Positions 40,884-50,270 of a stretch of DNA of 64,000 bases are shown piece after piece. The notes below the pieces were generated by a model. That model did not search any database. It worked only from the letters and a program-made list of their open reading frames with translations, and was not told where the DNA came from. Within the stretch, counting starts at the first letter, position 1. Every line of letters begins with the position of its first letter. Source of the DNA: Clostridium sp. (GTDB lineage Bacteria > Bacillota > Clostridia > Lachnospirales > Lachnospiraceae); contig JAGZZT010000005.1 in the NCBI GenBank assembly GCA_018377235.1, forward strand, positions 47,672 to 111,671, read 5' to 3'. The translations under genes and the position numbers were made by a program.

Positions 40884-41975
40884 TCAGTTTTTCACAGCCC
40901 AGCGCATTTTCGTGGATCTGGCTCTGCTGTTTCGCGCACATTCTTCTGCAGAAGGACGAATCACCTCCTCAGAAATCTCCCGATAAACCCCCTGCTTTTT
41001 CAGCTGCTTAAAGGAGCGCTTTACCATCCTGTCCTCTCCGGAATGAAAGGTCAAAACAGCGGCCTTCCCCCCCTCCTTCAACGCGCCTGGAAGCTTTTCC
41101 AGAAAGGCGTACAGTACTTCAAATTCACTGTTTACGTCAATGCGGAGAGCCTGGAATACCCTGGCGCAGGATTTTTTCACAGCCTCCTTCCTCTCTTTCT
41201 CCGGAATAAAAGACAGCGCCGCCTCAATGGCCTCCTTCAGCTGCGTCGTAGTCTCAATCGGCTGTCCTCTTCGTAATCGGTTAAATACCTCCTGAGAAAT
41301 TTCCTCTGCATAGGGCTCGTCAGAATTTTCAATCATCATCCCGCAGAATTCCTCCCTGTCAATCTCTCTAAGCCGCTCTGCCGCCGTGACTCCTTTCTCT
41401 GGATTCAGACGCAGATCAAGGGGGCCTTCATATTTATAGGTAAAACCTCTCTCCGGGTTGTCAATCTGCATGGAAGACACGCCTAAATCTGCCAGGATAA
41501 AGTCAAACGGCCCCCTCTCCTCTGCCAGCTTGTCAAGCTCTGCAAAGTTCATCAGGCATACCGTAAGAATGTCAGGCCCATAGCCTGCATCCAGCAGTCG
41601 TTTTTTTGTCTTCTCCGACTCAATTGGATCCACGTCCAGGCCATAGATATGTCCCGTTCCCTGGAGCTTCTCCAGCATTTTTCTGGTATGCCCTCCATAT
41701 CCCAGGGTAGCATCCACTCCAACCTGTCCCGGCTGGATATCAAAAAAATCCAGAATCTCATTCACGCAGATAGAAATGTGCATTCCCGCCGGCGTTCCGC
41801 CCTTCTGAATTACATGCTCTATGGTATCCTTGTACTTTTCTGGATTCAGTTCCTTATATTTCTCCTTATAGCTTCTGGGATGAGTTCCCTTGTAACGGAC
41901 TCTCCTCTTGTGGGGAATCTGGCTTTCTATATCTCCTCCTGTACTCTGAATCTTCTTTTCCTCTCTCTGACTCAT
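40884..41975 (-). CDS. rsmH: 16S rRNA C1402 N4-methyltransferase, long RsmH form
   Basis: Uses SAM to methylate N4 of C1402 in the ribosomal P site. The SAM-binding block GVDATLGYGGHTRKML, FDFILADLGVSSMQID, ERGFTYKYEGPLDLR and the C-terminal AVLTFHSGEDRMVK are diagnostic. The ATG at 41975 follows AGGAG at ten bases. The resulting 363 residues include about 60 extra basic N-terminal residues before the usual start region. The gene is not followed by ftsL, pbp and mraY, so it is outside the cell-division cluster and may be a second copy. Confidence 0.93.
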   Translation of the reverse strand: MSQREEKKIQSTGGDIESQIPHKRRVRYKGTHPRSYKEKYKELNPEKYKDTIEHVIQKGGTPAGMHISICVNEILDFFDIQPGQVGVDATLGYGGHTRKMLEKLQGTGHIYGLDVDPIESEKTKKRLLDAGYGPDILTVCLMNFAELDKLAEERGPFDFILADLGVSSMQIDNPERGFTYKYEGPLDLRLNPEKGVTAAERLREIDREEFCGMMIENSDEPYAEEISQEVFNRLRRGQPIETTTQLKEAIEAALSFIPEKERKEAVKKSCARVFQALRIDVNSEFEVLYAFLEKLPGALKEGGKAAVLTFHSGEDRMVKRSFKQLKKQGVYREISEEVIRPSAEECARNSRARSTKMRWAVKN

Positions 41976-42085
41976 AATTTCTATTCTCCTCATGCTGTTT
42001 ATAATGTTTTCTGCCACTGTTGTACTGCTCTTTCTATCCATTATAGCTTATAACAGGGGTTCTGTAAATTTTCTGTCCTCTTCTC

Positions 42086-43081
42086 CTAAAATCCCTCAAA
42101 ATATCGTTCCGGACAGAAGTTTCCCGTTCCAAACAGCTCATCCACTGCCGCCAGATAACTGTCCATGGTTCCTGCCTTCCGTATTTTTTTCGCCTGCTTC
42201 TCACAGCCAGGAAACAGAGTCATCTGATAGCTCCACAGTTCTTTCATCTTAAACAGTGTATTCCGATCCCCCGACATGATCTCCCGGTATCCTTCCAGAA
42301 TCTCGTCGTGGAAGCTTCGAAACTCCTCCTTTGTCATTCTGGCGTCCTTCTTCTCCAAGTTTCTTGCAAGTCCCGGATTGGCAATCATTCCGCGTCCCAG
42401 CATCACGCTGGCAGTGCCGGGAAACTCCTTTGACAATTTCTCTGCCGCCTGCGGGCTGAAAATATCCCCGTTGTAGCAGAGCCAGTCTTCCGTCTTCCCC
42501 TGCTGCCCGGCCGCCTGTGCAGCCAGAGAAAACGCCTCTCGGCTGGGGGTATTCTTATAGAAGTCCTTCTGCACCCTGGGGTGGATCACCAGCTCGCTTA
42601 CAGGAAAACGAAAGTACAGACTGAGAAGCTCCTCAAACTCTTCCGTGCGTTCCATTCCCAGCCTGGTTTTAATCGAAATCTGTATTCCGTTTTTTTCAGA
42701 ACAGCTGTAAATCTGGTCTAAAAAGCGGCATAGATCCTCTCTCCTGTCGGCTGCCAGAAAACCGGCTCCCCTGCCTTTCGATACTACAGTGCCGGATGGA
42801 CAGCCCAGATTCAGGTTTACCTCCCTGTATCCTAAATTTTCCAGAATCTCCAGTGCCCTGCAGAATGCATCCCCGTCATTGGCCAGAATCTGCGGAACTA
42901 CATAGAGGCCCTCGTTATGTTCCGGCAAAATATCATTCTTCTCTCTGGATGTCATGGCCTTATTCATATGAGGCGAAAGAAAGGGAGTAAAATATTTCTT
43001 TACTCCCCCAAAATGCCTGCCGCAGGCATTTCTGTAAATATATCCTGTAATCCCCTCCATGGGGGCTAAATAGTAGTTCAT
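42086..43081 (-). CDS. tRNA-dihydrouridine synthase
   Basis: An FMN enzyme that reduces uridines in tRNA D-loops. The 331-residue protein starts MNYYLAPMEGITGYIYRN and carries the conserved LNLGCPSGTVVSKGRGAGFL with the catalytic Cys, KTRLGME, LVIHPR and MLGRGMIANPGL. AAAAGGAGC before 43081 fixes the start; an upstream ATG at 43111 has no clear site. It is transcribed toward rsmH and lies just after the transporter operon terminator. Confidence 0.92.
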   Translation of the reverse strand: MNYYLAPMEGITGYIYRNACGRHFGGVKKYFTPFLSPHMNKAMTSREKNDILPEHNEGLYVVPQILANDGDAFCRALEILENLGYREVNLNLGCPSGTVVSKGRGAGFLAADRREDLCRFLDQIYSCSEKNGIQISIKTRLGMERTEEFEELLSLYFRFPVSELVIHPRVQKDFYKNTPSREAFSLAAQAAGQQGKTEDWLCYNGDIFSPQAAEKLSKEFPGTASVMLGRGMIANPGLARNLEKKDARMTKEEFRSFHDEILEGYREIMSGDRNTLFKMKELWSYQMTLFPGCEKQAKKIRKAGTMDSYLAAVDELFGTGNFCPERYFEGF

Positions 43082-43130
43082 CCTTTTTGCTCCTTTTAAG
43101 CGTATTTGCACTGTCTTCTGTTTTATTCAC

Positions 43131-43190
43131 AAAACAGGGAGAAGCCTTGCAGTCTCCGCAGGAGGCTGCAGAACTTCTCCCTGTTCTTTT
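43131..43190 (-). terminator. Terminator of the osmolyte transporter operon
   Basis: AACAGGGAGAAG (43133-43144) pairs with CTTCTCCCTGTT (43174-43185), with a nested CTGCAG-type stem. The minus strand ends TTTTG. Confidence 0.78.
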
Positions 43191-43206
43191 ATCACATATT
43201 TTTACA

Positions 43207-44796
43207 CTATTTTCTCGCGTACTCTGGCAGATTCTCCTGAAGGAACTCATGAGCTACATCCTGAGGTTTCTGTCCTTCCTCATCTACCAGATAATTCAGT
43301 CCTGCCATAATATCTGTAGACAGCACAGAGGCCAGCTGCTCTGTAATCCCTCGAATCTCCGGATATTTCTCCATGATTTCCTCACGGAAAACAGGAACTG
43401 CGTAGTAAGGCGGGAACACTCCCGCATCATCCTCCAGCACTGCCAGATCAAACTTCTTTAACAGGCCGTCTGTGGAATAGGCATCGATTACCTGTCCCTC
43501 CCCGTTCATCAGGGCTGTATAGCGGGCGGAACCATCCACTCCTTTTTTCTCGAAATTAATGCCGTACTTATCCTCCACGCCCAGGAGACCGTCTTCCCTG
43601 TTCATAAACGCCAGAGTAGAACAGATCGTAACCGGCTGAGGCAGGGATTTCAAGTCACTGATAGTTTTTAAACCATACTTTTCTGCCATTTCCCTGGTAG
43701 TGGACAGCGTATAGGTATTATTTACATTCAAAGAATTTAAAACATCCAGCCCGTACTGCTCCTTCATTCCTGATACAGAATCCTGGTAAACCTGATCCAC
43801 ATCAGAGCTGGCCGGTTTCTTTAAAATATTCACATAAAGTGTTCCCGTATAATCTACATATCCATCAATCTCATTACTCTGAATGGAAGACAGGCAGACG
43901 GAACCAGCTCCCAGATCAGGCGTTGTCTCCACCTCCACTCCCAATTCTCTTTCAATGGACTCTGCAAGCATATAGGCAAAAATCTCATTTTCCGTAAAGT
44001 CCATGCTGGCAATCCTGATATCCGCCGTTTTCTTCGTCTGAAACAGACTGGTAACCAGAAGTGCAATCAAAAGAACCACTGCTGTAGCAATAACGAAAAT
44101 TTCTCTTTTTTTCCGTCTGCGCTTCTCATCCTTGCTCTTTCCTTCCAGCAGACTGACAGGGGTCACGATAGTTTCAATGGCTGCAAATACCCGATCTACC
44201 AGCAGCGCCAGAATACAGGCCGGAATCGCTCCTGCCAGAATCATTACATTGCTTACAGTTCTAATTCCTGAAAATACGAGGAATCCCAGTCCGCCTCCTC
44301 CTACATAGGCAGCCAGAGTCATCAGACCTACTGCAGAAACTGCGGAAATTCTCACGCCGGTCATGATAACCGGAAGAGCCATAGGAAGTCTTACCTTGAA
44401 CAGTATCTGACTCTTCGTCAATCCGATTCCTTCCGCTGCCTCCAGCATCTGAGCGTTAATGTTCATCAGGCCTGCATAGGTATTTTTAATAATCGGAAGA
44501 AGGGAATAAATTACTACCAGGAAAATGGCCGGCTTCATGCCGATACCAAATACCGGGATCGCAAGGCCTAACAGCGCCATGCTGGGCACTGCCTGAACGA
44601 TATTGGCGAAAGCCAGCACCGGCTTACTGGCCGGGCGGATATAGGAAATCAGGATTCCCAGCGGCACGCCGATGAGGATAGCCGCCAGAAGCGCCAGCAC
44701 TGTCAGCTCAATGTGCTCTACCAGAAGAGAGATAATTTCTTCTCTGGAGGAAACAAAATAGTTTAATAATTCTTTCATGCCTTCCATTACTCCCAT
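43207..44796 (-). CDS. Fused permease and substrate-binding protein of an OpuC/EgtU-type ABC importer
   Basis: 529 residues. Residues 1-225 are the membrane permease with five to six helices and the coupling block EAAEGIGLTKSQILFKVRLPMALPVI. One more helix (about 232-250) leads to an extracellular binding domain (255-529) of the glycine betaine/choline class (IRIASMDFTENEIFAYMLAE, DYTGTLYVNILKKP, YSTDGLLKKF). Such fusions occur in OpuF-like osmolyte importers and also in EgtU ergothioneine importers. The c-di-AMP riboswitch upstream favours osmolytes. Its ATG overlaps the ATPase stop codon by one base. Confidence 0.92.
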   Translation of the reverse strand: MGVMEGMKELLNYFVSSREEIISLLVEHIELTVLALLAAILIGVPLGILISYIRPASKPVLAFANIVQAVPSMALLGLAIPVFGIGMKPAIFLVVIYSLLPIIKNTYAGLMNINAQMLEAAEGIGLTKSQILFKVRLPMALPVIMTGVRISAVSAVGLMTLAAYVGGGGLGFLVFSGIRTVSNVMILAGAIPACILALLVDRVFAAIETIVTPVSLLEGKSKDEKRRRKKREIFVIATAVVLLIALLVTSLFQTKKTADIRIASMDFTENEIFAYMLAESIERELGVEVETTPDLGAGSVCLSSIQSNEIDGYVDYTGTLYVNILKKPASSDVDQVYQDSVSGMKEQYGLDVLNSLNVNNTYTLSTTREMAEKYGLKTISDLKSLPQPVTICSTLAFMNREDGLLGVEDKYGINFEKKGVDGSARYTALMNGEGQVIDAYSTDGLLKKFDLAVLEDDAGVFPPYYAVPVFREEIMEKYPEIRGITEQLASVLSTDIMAGLNYLVDEEGQKPQDVAHEFLQENLPEYARK

Positions 44797-45929
44797 TATG
44801 ACTCCTCCTTTCCTGCATCTGCAATAAACTGACGGCTCAGCGTGTTAATCAGCGTACTCCTTGTAATCAGTCCCTCGATAATTCCCTGACTGTTCACAAC
44901 TGGAAGAGTAGACAGATGATGTTCATCAAACAGCGTAAGCAGATCCACAATGGAACTGTCGGGCCCTACAGAGGTAAATTCCCGGTACATAAAATCCTCA
45001 GCCGGTTTCTTGATATCATGGACCCCGATCAGAGATTCTGCAAAGAGAACACCGAACAGCCGTCCCTTCGGATCTGTCAGCATCAGCGTGTCAACCTTTC
45101 TGCGTCCCATAGTTTCGATACACTTGAAAATCGGCATCTTAGGATGACAGCACACAGGATCTGTAATCATAATATCCCTGGTCTTTATGTATTCCGGAGA
45201 GGTCCAGATGCGTTTCGGTCCAATAAAATTGCGGACAAAGTCATTAGCCGGGTTCTTCAAAATGTTCTCCGGTGTGTCAAACTGAGTGATTTTTCCCTCC
45301 TCCATAATGCAGATTCTATCTGCCAGCTTAATAGCTTCGTCCATATCGTGAGTTACGAATACAATCGTCCGCTTCATCGCAGCCTGCATATCGATGAGCG
45401 CTGTCTGAATCTGAGTTCTGGTAATAGGATCCAGCGCAGAAAACGGCTCATCCATCAGAATAATCTCCGGCTCTGCCATAAAAGCCCGGACTACTCCAGC
45501 TCTCTGCTGCTGTCCTCCCGACATTTCTGACGGATATGCATCCATAAATACAGCGGGATCCAGATTTACCATATTCATCAGGCGGACAGCGTTCTCCTCC
45601 ATCCGATCCCTGTCTTTGGATTTCATCTTCGCAATAATCTCGATATTTTCCCTGATTGTCATATGGGGAAACAGACCGATCTGCTGAATTACATAGCCCA
45701 TTCGGCGGCGCAGAGCGATGGTATCCATGTGAGCGATGTCCCGCCCATTGATCTCCACTGTACCCTCCGATGGAAGAATCAGCTTGTTGATCATCTTAAG
45801 TGTAGTCGTCTTTCCGCATCCGCTCTCTCCCAGCAGAACTACAAATTCTCCGTCTGGAATCTGAAAGCTAATGTCGTCAATTATTTTCTTTCCGTGAAAT
45901 GTTTTGGAAACATGTTTGAATTCAATCAT
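44796..45929 (-). CDS. Osmolyte-type ABC transporter ATPase with CBS domains
   Basis: 377 residues. Residues 1-235 are the ATPase: GESGCGKTTTLKMINK (Walker A), QQIGLFPHMT (Q-loop), SGGQQQRAGVVRAF (signature) and ILMDEPFSALDP (Walker B). Two CBS domains follow (about 255-370: DPVCCHPKMPIFKCIETM, FTSVGPDSSIVDLLTLF). This is the ProV/OpuCA arrangement in which CBS domains gate transport by ionic strength or c-di-AMP. The ATG at 45929 has GGAGGG seven bases upstream and is preferred over one at 45947. Confidence 0.94.
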   Translation of the reverse strand: MIEFKHVSKTFHGKKIIDDISFQIPDGEFVVLLGESGCGKTTTLKMINKLILPSEGTVEINGRDIAHMDTIALRRRMGYVIQQIGLFPHMTIRENIEIIAKMKSKDRDRMEENAVRLMNMVNLDPAVFMDAYPSEMSGGQQQRAGVVRAFMAEPEIILMDEPFSALDPITRTQIQTALIDMQAAMKRTIVFVTHDMDEAIKLADRICIMEEGKITQFDTPENILKNPANDFVRNFIGPKRIWTSPEYIKTRDIMITDPVCCHPKMPIFKCIETMGRRKVDTLMLTDPKGRLFGVLFAESLIGVHDIKKPAEDFMYREFTSVGPDSSIVDLLTLFDEHHLSTLPVVNSQGIIEGLITRSTLINTLSRQFIADAGKEES

Positions 45930-45993
45930 CTGATTACCCTCCTGCATGTTCGATTCCTATGGGTTCTTAACCCCGCCTGAAGTGACACAATAC

Positions 45994-46025
45994 AGAAAAG
46001 AAAAACCGCCTGTGAAAGCAGGCGG
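45994..46025 (-). terminator. Riboswitch-controlled intrinsic terminator
   Basis: CCGCCTG (46006-46012) pairs with CAGGCGG (46019-46025); the minus strand then reads TTTTTCTTTTC. It lies between the riboswitch and the ATPase start, the expected position for an attenuator. Confidence 0.85.
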
Positions 46026-46079
46026 CGAAAGGTTTTCTGAAATAGGCATCTAAGCGCGCTGAAACTGCACGCAGTGCCA

Positions 46080-46225
46080 ATACGCAAATCCTCCAATGTC
46101 TGCGAGATTAGCTGACGGATTCGGAAAAGAAGGTTTCCTATGGCAGTCTTCCTGCCAATTCACCCCAAAAAATTGGTTCTCCCGCTGCCGCGGCTCACGG
46201 CATTCGACGTTCTGCATTGATTGTA
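46080..46225 (-). ncRNA. c-di-AMP riboswitch (ydaO-yuaA class)
   Basis: The minus strand contains the conserved pieces in order: GGGAGAACCAAT, TTTTGGGGTGAATTGGC, and CCGAATCCGTCAGCTAATCTC with CATTGGAGGA near the 3' side. These match what I remember of the ydaO motif. An intrinsic terminator follows, and c-di-AMP binding normally favours termination. The gene-free stretch 45930-46269 is therefore a complete promoter, sensor and terminator leader for the transporter. Confidence 0.85.
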
Positions 46226-46229
46226 TGCT

Positions 46230-46258
46230 ATTATACTATAAACAATTCCTGAAAACAA
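46230..46258 (-). promoter_or_regulatory. Promoter of the c-di-AMP-controlled transporter
   Basis: TTGTTT (46253-46258), 17 bases, TATAAT (46230-46235) on the minus strand. It lies directly before the riboswitch, 11 bases after the preceding gene's stop codon. Confidence 0.65.
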
Positions 46259-46269
46259 TAAAGTTTGTC

Positions 46270-47550
46270 TTAATTTTTTCCCCAAGTTATTAAATCTGTC
46301 TGATCCCATTCGTCTCCCGCTGGCGTTTCGCCCTCGCTTTCCCTGCATCTGGAAACCCAGAACAGTCCCCGGCGGCGCTCTGCGGCCGCTTCTGAAAGAA
46401 TCTTTCCTGGAGCCGGATAACCATTTATCTCAGCATCACGACATGCCCAGTGAAGACGATAGTACAAGTCTGCGGCGTCTAAAAGCTCTCTTTCCGAACG
46501 CAGCCTTGTCTGTTTCTCCAGCTCCTCCAGAGACTGGAACTTCTTGATTTTTGTCACGCACTCCTCTATATCACAGATAGTCTCCGGCCACTTCAGGCGT
46601 TCAAACAAGCCCAGTGCCCACTCCATCACATATAGATTTTCATATTGCCAGGAAAACCGGATCTGTGTAATCTCGTCCGGACATCTGTCCTTCAGATAAG
46701 CTTTCTCAGACGGAGAAAAAAATTTTTCTGCTCCAAACCGCCGTACAATGTCTCTGATAAAAGTTCCGGCTTCTGAAGGCGCCATCCCCTCTCCCAGCAG
46801 ACATTCCGAATAAAGAGACACAGCCAAAAGTGCGGCCGCCCTGCCGCAGATCTGATGTTTCGTCCTTCTCTGACTTTCTCTGGACAGCTCTGTCACAGGA
46901 AGGGAAGAAGGCGTATAGATTTGGCTTCTTCTCAGCTTTGCTATATTTTTCCTGCGCCGCTCCAATGCCTCTTTGGAACAGGCTTTCCCATCCGTTTCCT
47001 TCCATTCCTGTTTCTCATCCAGTGGAGGAAGGTAGAACTTTACCTTGCTGTTTCCATTTTCATCAAGGATAATTCTGCCATCCGGCCCTGCCAGAGCGCC
47101 TCCTCCTTTCGTGCGGATACCCTGAATCCCCCGCACAGCTTCGTTAATCATGTTCTCTGCCAGCAGAATTTTTTCTCTGTCTGCCCTCCCGCCTTTCTGG
47201 CTGAACGAATAGTGAACCCTCACCACACATCCGCATCTCTCCAATGTATACATCAAGTGGCGTTTTACATCCCCATACTCTGTATCCAAACTGTACAGAT
47301 ATCCTCTTACGCTGCTTAGCTCCTGTCTGGCGTAAACCTGAGCCTCTCCTTCGTCCTCTGTTCCGAAGGCAGCAAAGGAGAATTCCACCCCCTGCTGCCG
47401 AAACCGGACAGTATTTTCCTCCTTTTCAGCCGGAAGCTTTATTAAATCTGAGATCCTCTCTATTGTCTGCCTTCCCCAAACCTCAGGACAGAATAAAAGC
47501 TCCGCCGTTTCATATCTGGGCGCGCTTTTTTTTCTTATAAAAAATCTCAT
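46270..47550 (-). CDS. DUF4272-type protein of unknown function
   Basis: 426 residues, no signal peptide or membrane helix. The C-terminal half (about 200-390) looks like DUF4272: RRTKHQICGRAAALLAVSLYSE, RFSWQYENLYVMEWALGLFERLKWP and AADLYYRLHWACRDAEINGY. The N-terminal half is unassigned. GGAGG lies before the ATG. It starts 29 bases after the transglutaminase-like gene ends, so the two are probably co-transcribed. No biochemical role is known to me. Confidence 0.7.
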   Translation of the reverse strand: MRFFIRKKSAPRYETAELLFCPEVWGRQTIERISDLIKLPAEKEENTVRFRQQGVEFSFAAFGTEDEGEAQVYARQELSSVRGYLYSLDTEYGDVKRHLMYTLERCGCVVRVHYSFSQKGGRADREKILLAENMINEAVRGIQGIRTKGGGALAGPDGRIILDENGNSKVKFYLPPLDEKQEWKETDGKACSKEALERRRKNIAKLRRSQIYTPSSLPVTELSRESQRRTKHQICGRAAALLAVSLYSECLLGEGMAPSEAGTFIRDIVRRFGAEKFFSPSEKAYLKDRCPDEITQIRFSWQYENLYVMEWALGLFERLKWPETICDIEECVTKIKKFQSLEELEKQTRLRSERELLDAADLYYRLHWACRDAEINGYPAPGKILSEAAAERRRGLFWVSRCRESEGETPAGDEWDQTDLITWGKN

Positions 47551-47578
47551 GGCATCCTCCTGCGCGCCATACCAGGCG

Positions 47579-48607
47579 CTATTTTTCTGTCAGTTCTCCC
47601 TCGTTGGCCTCCTCTTCCTGGATCTCTGTCTCCGCCTGCCTGTCTCTAATCGATATTTCAATCACCGACTGGGGCACATTCACAGAAAGCGCGGCAAATT
47701 TTCCCTTCTCCCCGGCTGCCTGGCAGGCCTCCTCATAAAAAAGGCGCACCAGACCGCGGTTCAATCTTCCCCCTCTCCAGTGAAACACAAAATAGGGCTG
47801 CTTCTTCCTGAGCGCTGTCTTCAGACGTTTTGCCACATCCTCCTCTTTTGTCAAAGAAAGCCTCTGCTCTCTGTAATAAAAGTGATCGCTGTCCGGGCAG
47901 GCTGGAACAGGGTAAAGAAGCTTCTGGTGATCTCTGAAGATTTCCCTGTCTCCTAGATTGAAATAGTCGAATCTGGCGGCTCCGTACCTTCCCAGAGAGC
48001 TGTCAAAGGTAGCGTCCAGATGATACCAGGTTTTTCCAGGCTTTACCAGATTCCAGGCATGGCGGTACTTGACTCCCTTGTCCGGTGCCGCTTCGCTGAC
48101 GGCGATCACACACTCGATGTTCAGACGATCACAGAGAATTTTCACCGTCTTTGCAATTCCCTCGCACACTCCTACTCCCTGCTGGAGAGGACCGATAATC
48201 TCATGAGAATACTGTTTCTTCAGTTTATCATAAGTGACGTTTTCACAGATAAAATCGTGGATAAATTTCTCTGCCTCCTCCTTCGTCTTCCCCTGAACCT
48301 GCCGTGTTAAACGGTTCAGACGGCCCTCCAGAGCCTTCTGATGTTCCTTTATCTTCTTTTTTTCAAACATATAGGCAGGTTTCATCCTCACATACTGAGA
48401 ATCTTCTGTGAACCGATACTGAAAGCTCTCCACATAAAAAATCTCCGGATGATCCAGCCGGAGCCTGAAAAAAACGTCGGACAGCTGCCGATTCTCCAGC
48501 CTCCTCACGGAAATTTCCGGAGCAATCTCACAGAAACCAGAGCACATATCCCTATATGCCTCCTGTTCCTCCCGGTTCATCTGTCCGTAGTAATATTCCT
48601 GCGCCAT
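47579..48607 (-). CDS. Transglutaminase-like domain protein
   Basis: 342 residues without signal peptide. The central part (about 100-225) has the Cys-His-Asp triad of the transglutaminase/protease fold: Cys in GVGVCEGIAKTV, His in KYRHAWNLV and Asp in HLDATFDS. The role in such cytoplasmic bacterial proteins is usually unknown (peptidase or structural). The ATG at 48607 follows GGGAGGAA at eleven bases; an upstream ATG at 48634 lacks a ribosome site. It lies 36 bases after rlmH. Confidence 0.82.
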   Translation of the reverse strand: MAQEYYYGQMNREEQEAYRDMCSGFCEIAPEISVRRLENRQLSDVFFRLRLDHPEIFYVESFQYRFTEDSQYVRMKPAYMFEKKKIKEHQKALEGRLNRLTRQVQGKTKEEAEKFIHDFICENVTYDKLKKQYSHEIIGPLQQGVGVCEGIAKTVKILCDRLNIECVIAVSEAAPDKGVKYRHAWNLVKPGKTWYHLDATFDSSLGRYGAARFDYFNLGDREIFRDHQKLLYPVPACPDSDHFYYREQRLSLTKEEDVAKRLKTALRKKQPYFVFHWRGGRLNRGLVRLFYEEACQAAGEKGKFAALSVNVPQSVIEISIRDRQAETEIQEEEANEGELTEK

Positions 48608-48643
48608 AAGCGTCTGTTCCTCCCGGTTTTTCATTTCATTTTA

Positions 48644-49123
48644 TCATTTGTGATACGGCGCTCCCTCGATAATCCGAAAGCTTCTGTAAATCTGCTCCAG
48701 CAGCACCACCCGCATCAGCTGATGAGGAAAGGTCATCCTGGAAAAGCTCAGGGCGAAGTCGGCCCGCTCCATCACCTTTTTCGACAGTCCCAGAGAACCT
48801 CCTATCACAAGCTGAATGTGGCTTTCACCGCTGAGTCCCAGAGAGTGAATCTTATCTGCCAGAGCCTCAGAATCCAGCATTTTCCCCTCGATTGCCAGGG
48901 CAATCACATAGGCGCTGTCTTTCACATGGCTTAAAATCCGCTCTCCTTCCTTGTCCTTGATCTGCCTCTCTGCCGCTTCGCTGGCTCGATCCGGCGTCTT
49001 CTCGTCCGCTACCTGGATAATTTCCAGCTTACAGTACCTGGAGAGGCGCTTCGCATACTCTGCGATGGCCTCCTCAAAAAAGCGTTCCTTAATCTTGCCT
49101 ACTGCAATCACTGTAATTTTCAC
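48644..49123 (-). CDS. rlmH: 23S rRNA pseudouridine-1915 N3-methyltransferase
   Basis: A 159-residue SPOUT methyltransferase that modifies helix 69 of 23S rRNA. The start MKITVIAVGKIKERFF, the SAM-binding knot LVIGGSLGLSKKV and the C-terminal SFSRMTFPHQLMRVVLLEQIYRSFRI are diagnostic and the length is standard. Its ATG overlaps the stop codon of the upstream hydrolase gene by four bases. Confidence 0.97.
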   Translation of the reverse strand: MKITVIAVGKIKERFFEEAIAEYAKRLSRYCKLEIIQVADEKTPDRASEAAERQIKDKEGERILSHVKDSAYVIALAIEGKMLDSEALADKIHSLGLSGESHIQLVIGGSLGLSKKVMERADFALSFSRMTFPHQLMRVVLLEQIYRSFRIIEGAPYHK

Positions 49124-50256
49124 TGCTCTTCTCCTCCCTGATCCTTCCTGCTGCCGGAAAGCTCTCCCCGTATCATGGCCTTTAACAGCTCTCTGGCTCT
49201 CGCCTCTGTCTCAGGCTTTCTGTTTTTTACCTTTTTGACCAGCTTCCCGTCGTCCTTTCTCTGAATTCCGTAGATGATACGCAGAAATTCTCCAATCTCT
49301 TCCCAGGCCTCCCTGCTTTCCGGAATCAGATCAAGCCCCATCTGAAATACATGAAACATTCCGGCATAGACGGAGGTGCGTACTTTTACGCCGGCCTTTT
49401 TAGCCTTATCTGACACCCGAATCGTGTCGCTTAACAGAACCTCGTACTCTCCCACCTGCATCAGTATAGGAGGAAAACCTGAAAAATCACCAAACAGCGG
49501 AGACAGATAAGGATTCTTCGGATCTGCGTCCCCTATATAGCTGCACTGATACAGCATGTTTTCCCTGGAATTTCCAAACAGCGGATCTATCTCATATTTG
49601 CTCTCATAGGATTCCCCGCTCAGCGTTACATCTGCCCATGGGGACATGGTAATAATCCCCCCCGGAAGAGGAAGCCCCTTATCTTTTAAATATAAAACAA
49701 GAGAAAGAGCCAGCCCTCCTCCGGCAGAGTCCCCTGCAATGACAATCTTTTCCGGTTCATAGCCCTTTTCCTCCAAAAGCCAGCGGTAGCCAGCTGCAGC
49801 ATCCTCAAGAGCCGCTGGGAAGGGGTGCTCTGGAGCTACCCTGTAATCCACGCTCAGCACGTCTGCTCCATAGCTTATTTTAGAATAGCGCACAGCAAAG
49901 CGGCGGTAAATATTTTTCATGGGGCCAATATAGCCTCCTCCATGAAGCTGCAGAATCACCCGTCCTGTTACTGCGTCCTCAGGGGTCAGATATTCCACAG
50001 TGCAGGCATCAAGTTCCACCAGCCTGTAAACGTACCCGGCCGGACACCTCCAGGCTGGCTCTACCGGGCGTTTTCTGAACTCTCCTGTCTGGATTGGCTT
50101 TTTCAGGGCTGTCTCCATCACATCGCTCATCATTTCCCGAGTCAGCCGCCCAATCGCGCTGACCTCCTCCCGTTTTTCCGCACTTTTTCTATTTTCCCCT
50201 CTCTTCTCCCCTGACAAATATTTTATTTTCTCTCTTTTCTTCTGTCTGCTGTTCAT
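49120..50256 (-). CDS. Alpha/beta hydrolase, hormone-sensitive-lipase type
   Basis: 378 residues. The oxyanion-hole block LQLHGGGYIGP and nucleophile elbow IAGDSAGGGLALSL (Ser) identify the HSL/acetyl-esterase family. Asp in the MQVGEYEVLLSDT region and His in GMFHVFQM complete the triad. The first 60 residues are basic and the C-terminus is charged, so it may sit near the membrane. It lies 14 bases downstream of a condensation-like membrane acyltransferase and overlaps rlmH, suggesting that the pair makes and cleaves an acyl ester. Confidence 0.88.
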   Translation of the reverse strand: MNSRQKKREKIKYLSGEKRGENRKSAEKREEVSAIGRLTREMMSDVMETALKKPIQTGEFRKRPVEPAWRCPAGYVYRLVELDACTVEYLTPEDAVTGRVILQLHGGGYIGPMKNIYRRFAVRYSKISYGADVLSVDYRVAPEHPFPAALEDAAAGYRWLLEEKGYEPEKIVIAGDSAGGGLALSLVLYLKDKGLPLPGGIITMSPWADVTLSGESYESKYEIDPLFGNSRENMLYQCSYIGDADPKNPYLSPLFGDFSGFPPILMQVGEYEVLLSDTIRVSDKAKKAGVKVRTSVYAGMFHVFQMGLDLIPESREAWEEIGEFLRIIYGIQRKDDGKLVKKVKNRKPETEARARELLKAMIRGELSGSRKDQGGEEQ

Positions 50257-50270
50257 CCTTCATTCCTCAT

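Noticed and set aside
43207..45929. Assignment of the transporter as an ergothioneine importer (EgtU type)
   Set aside because: Same fused architecture, but the c-di-AMP riboswitch favours an osmolyte; kept only as an alternative.
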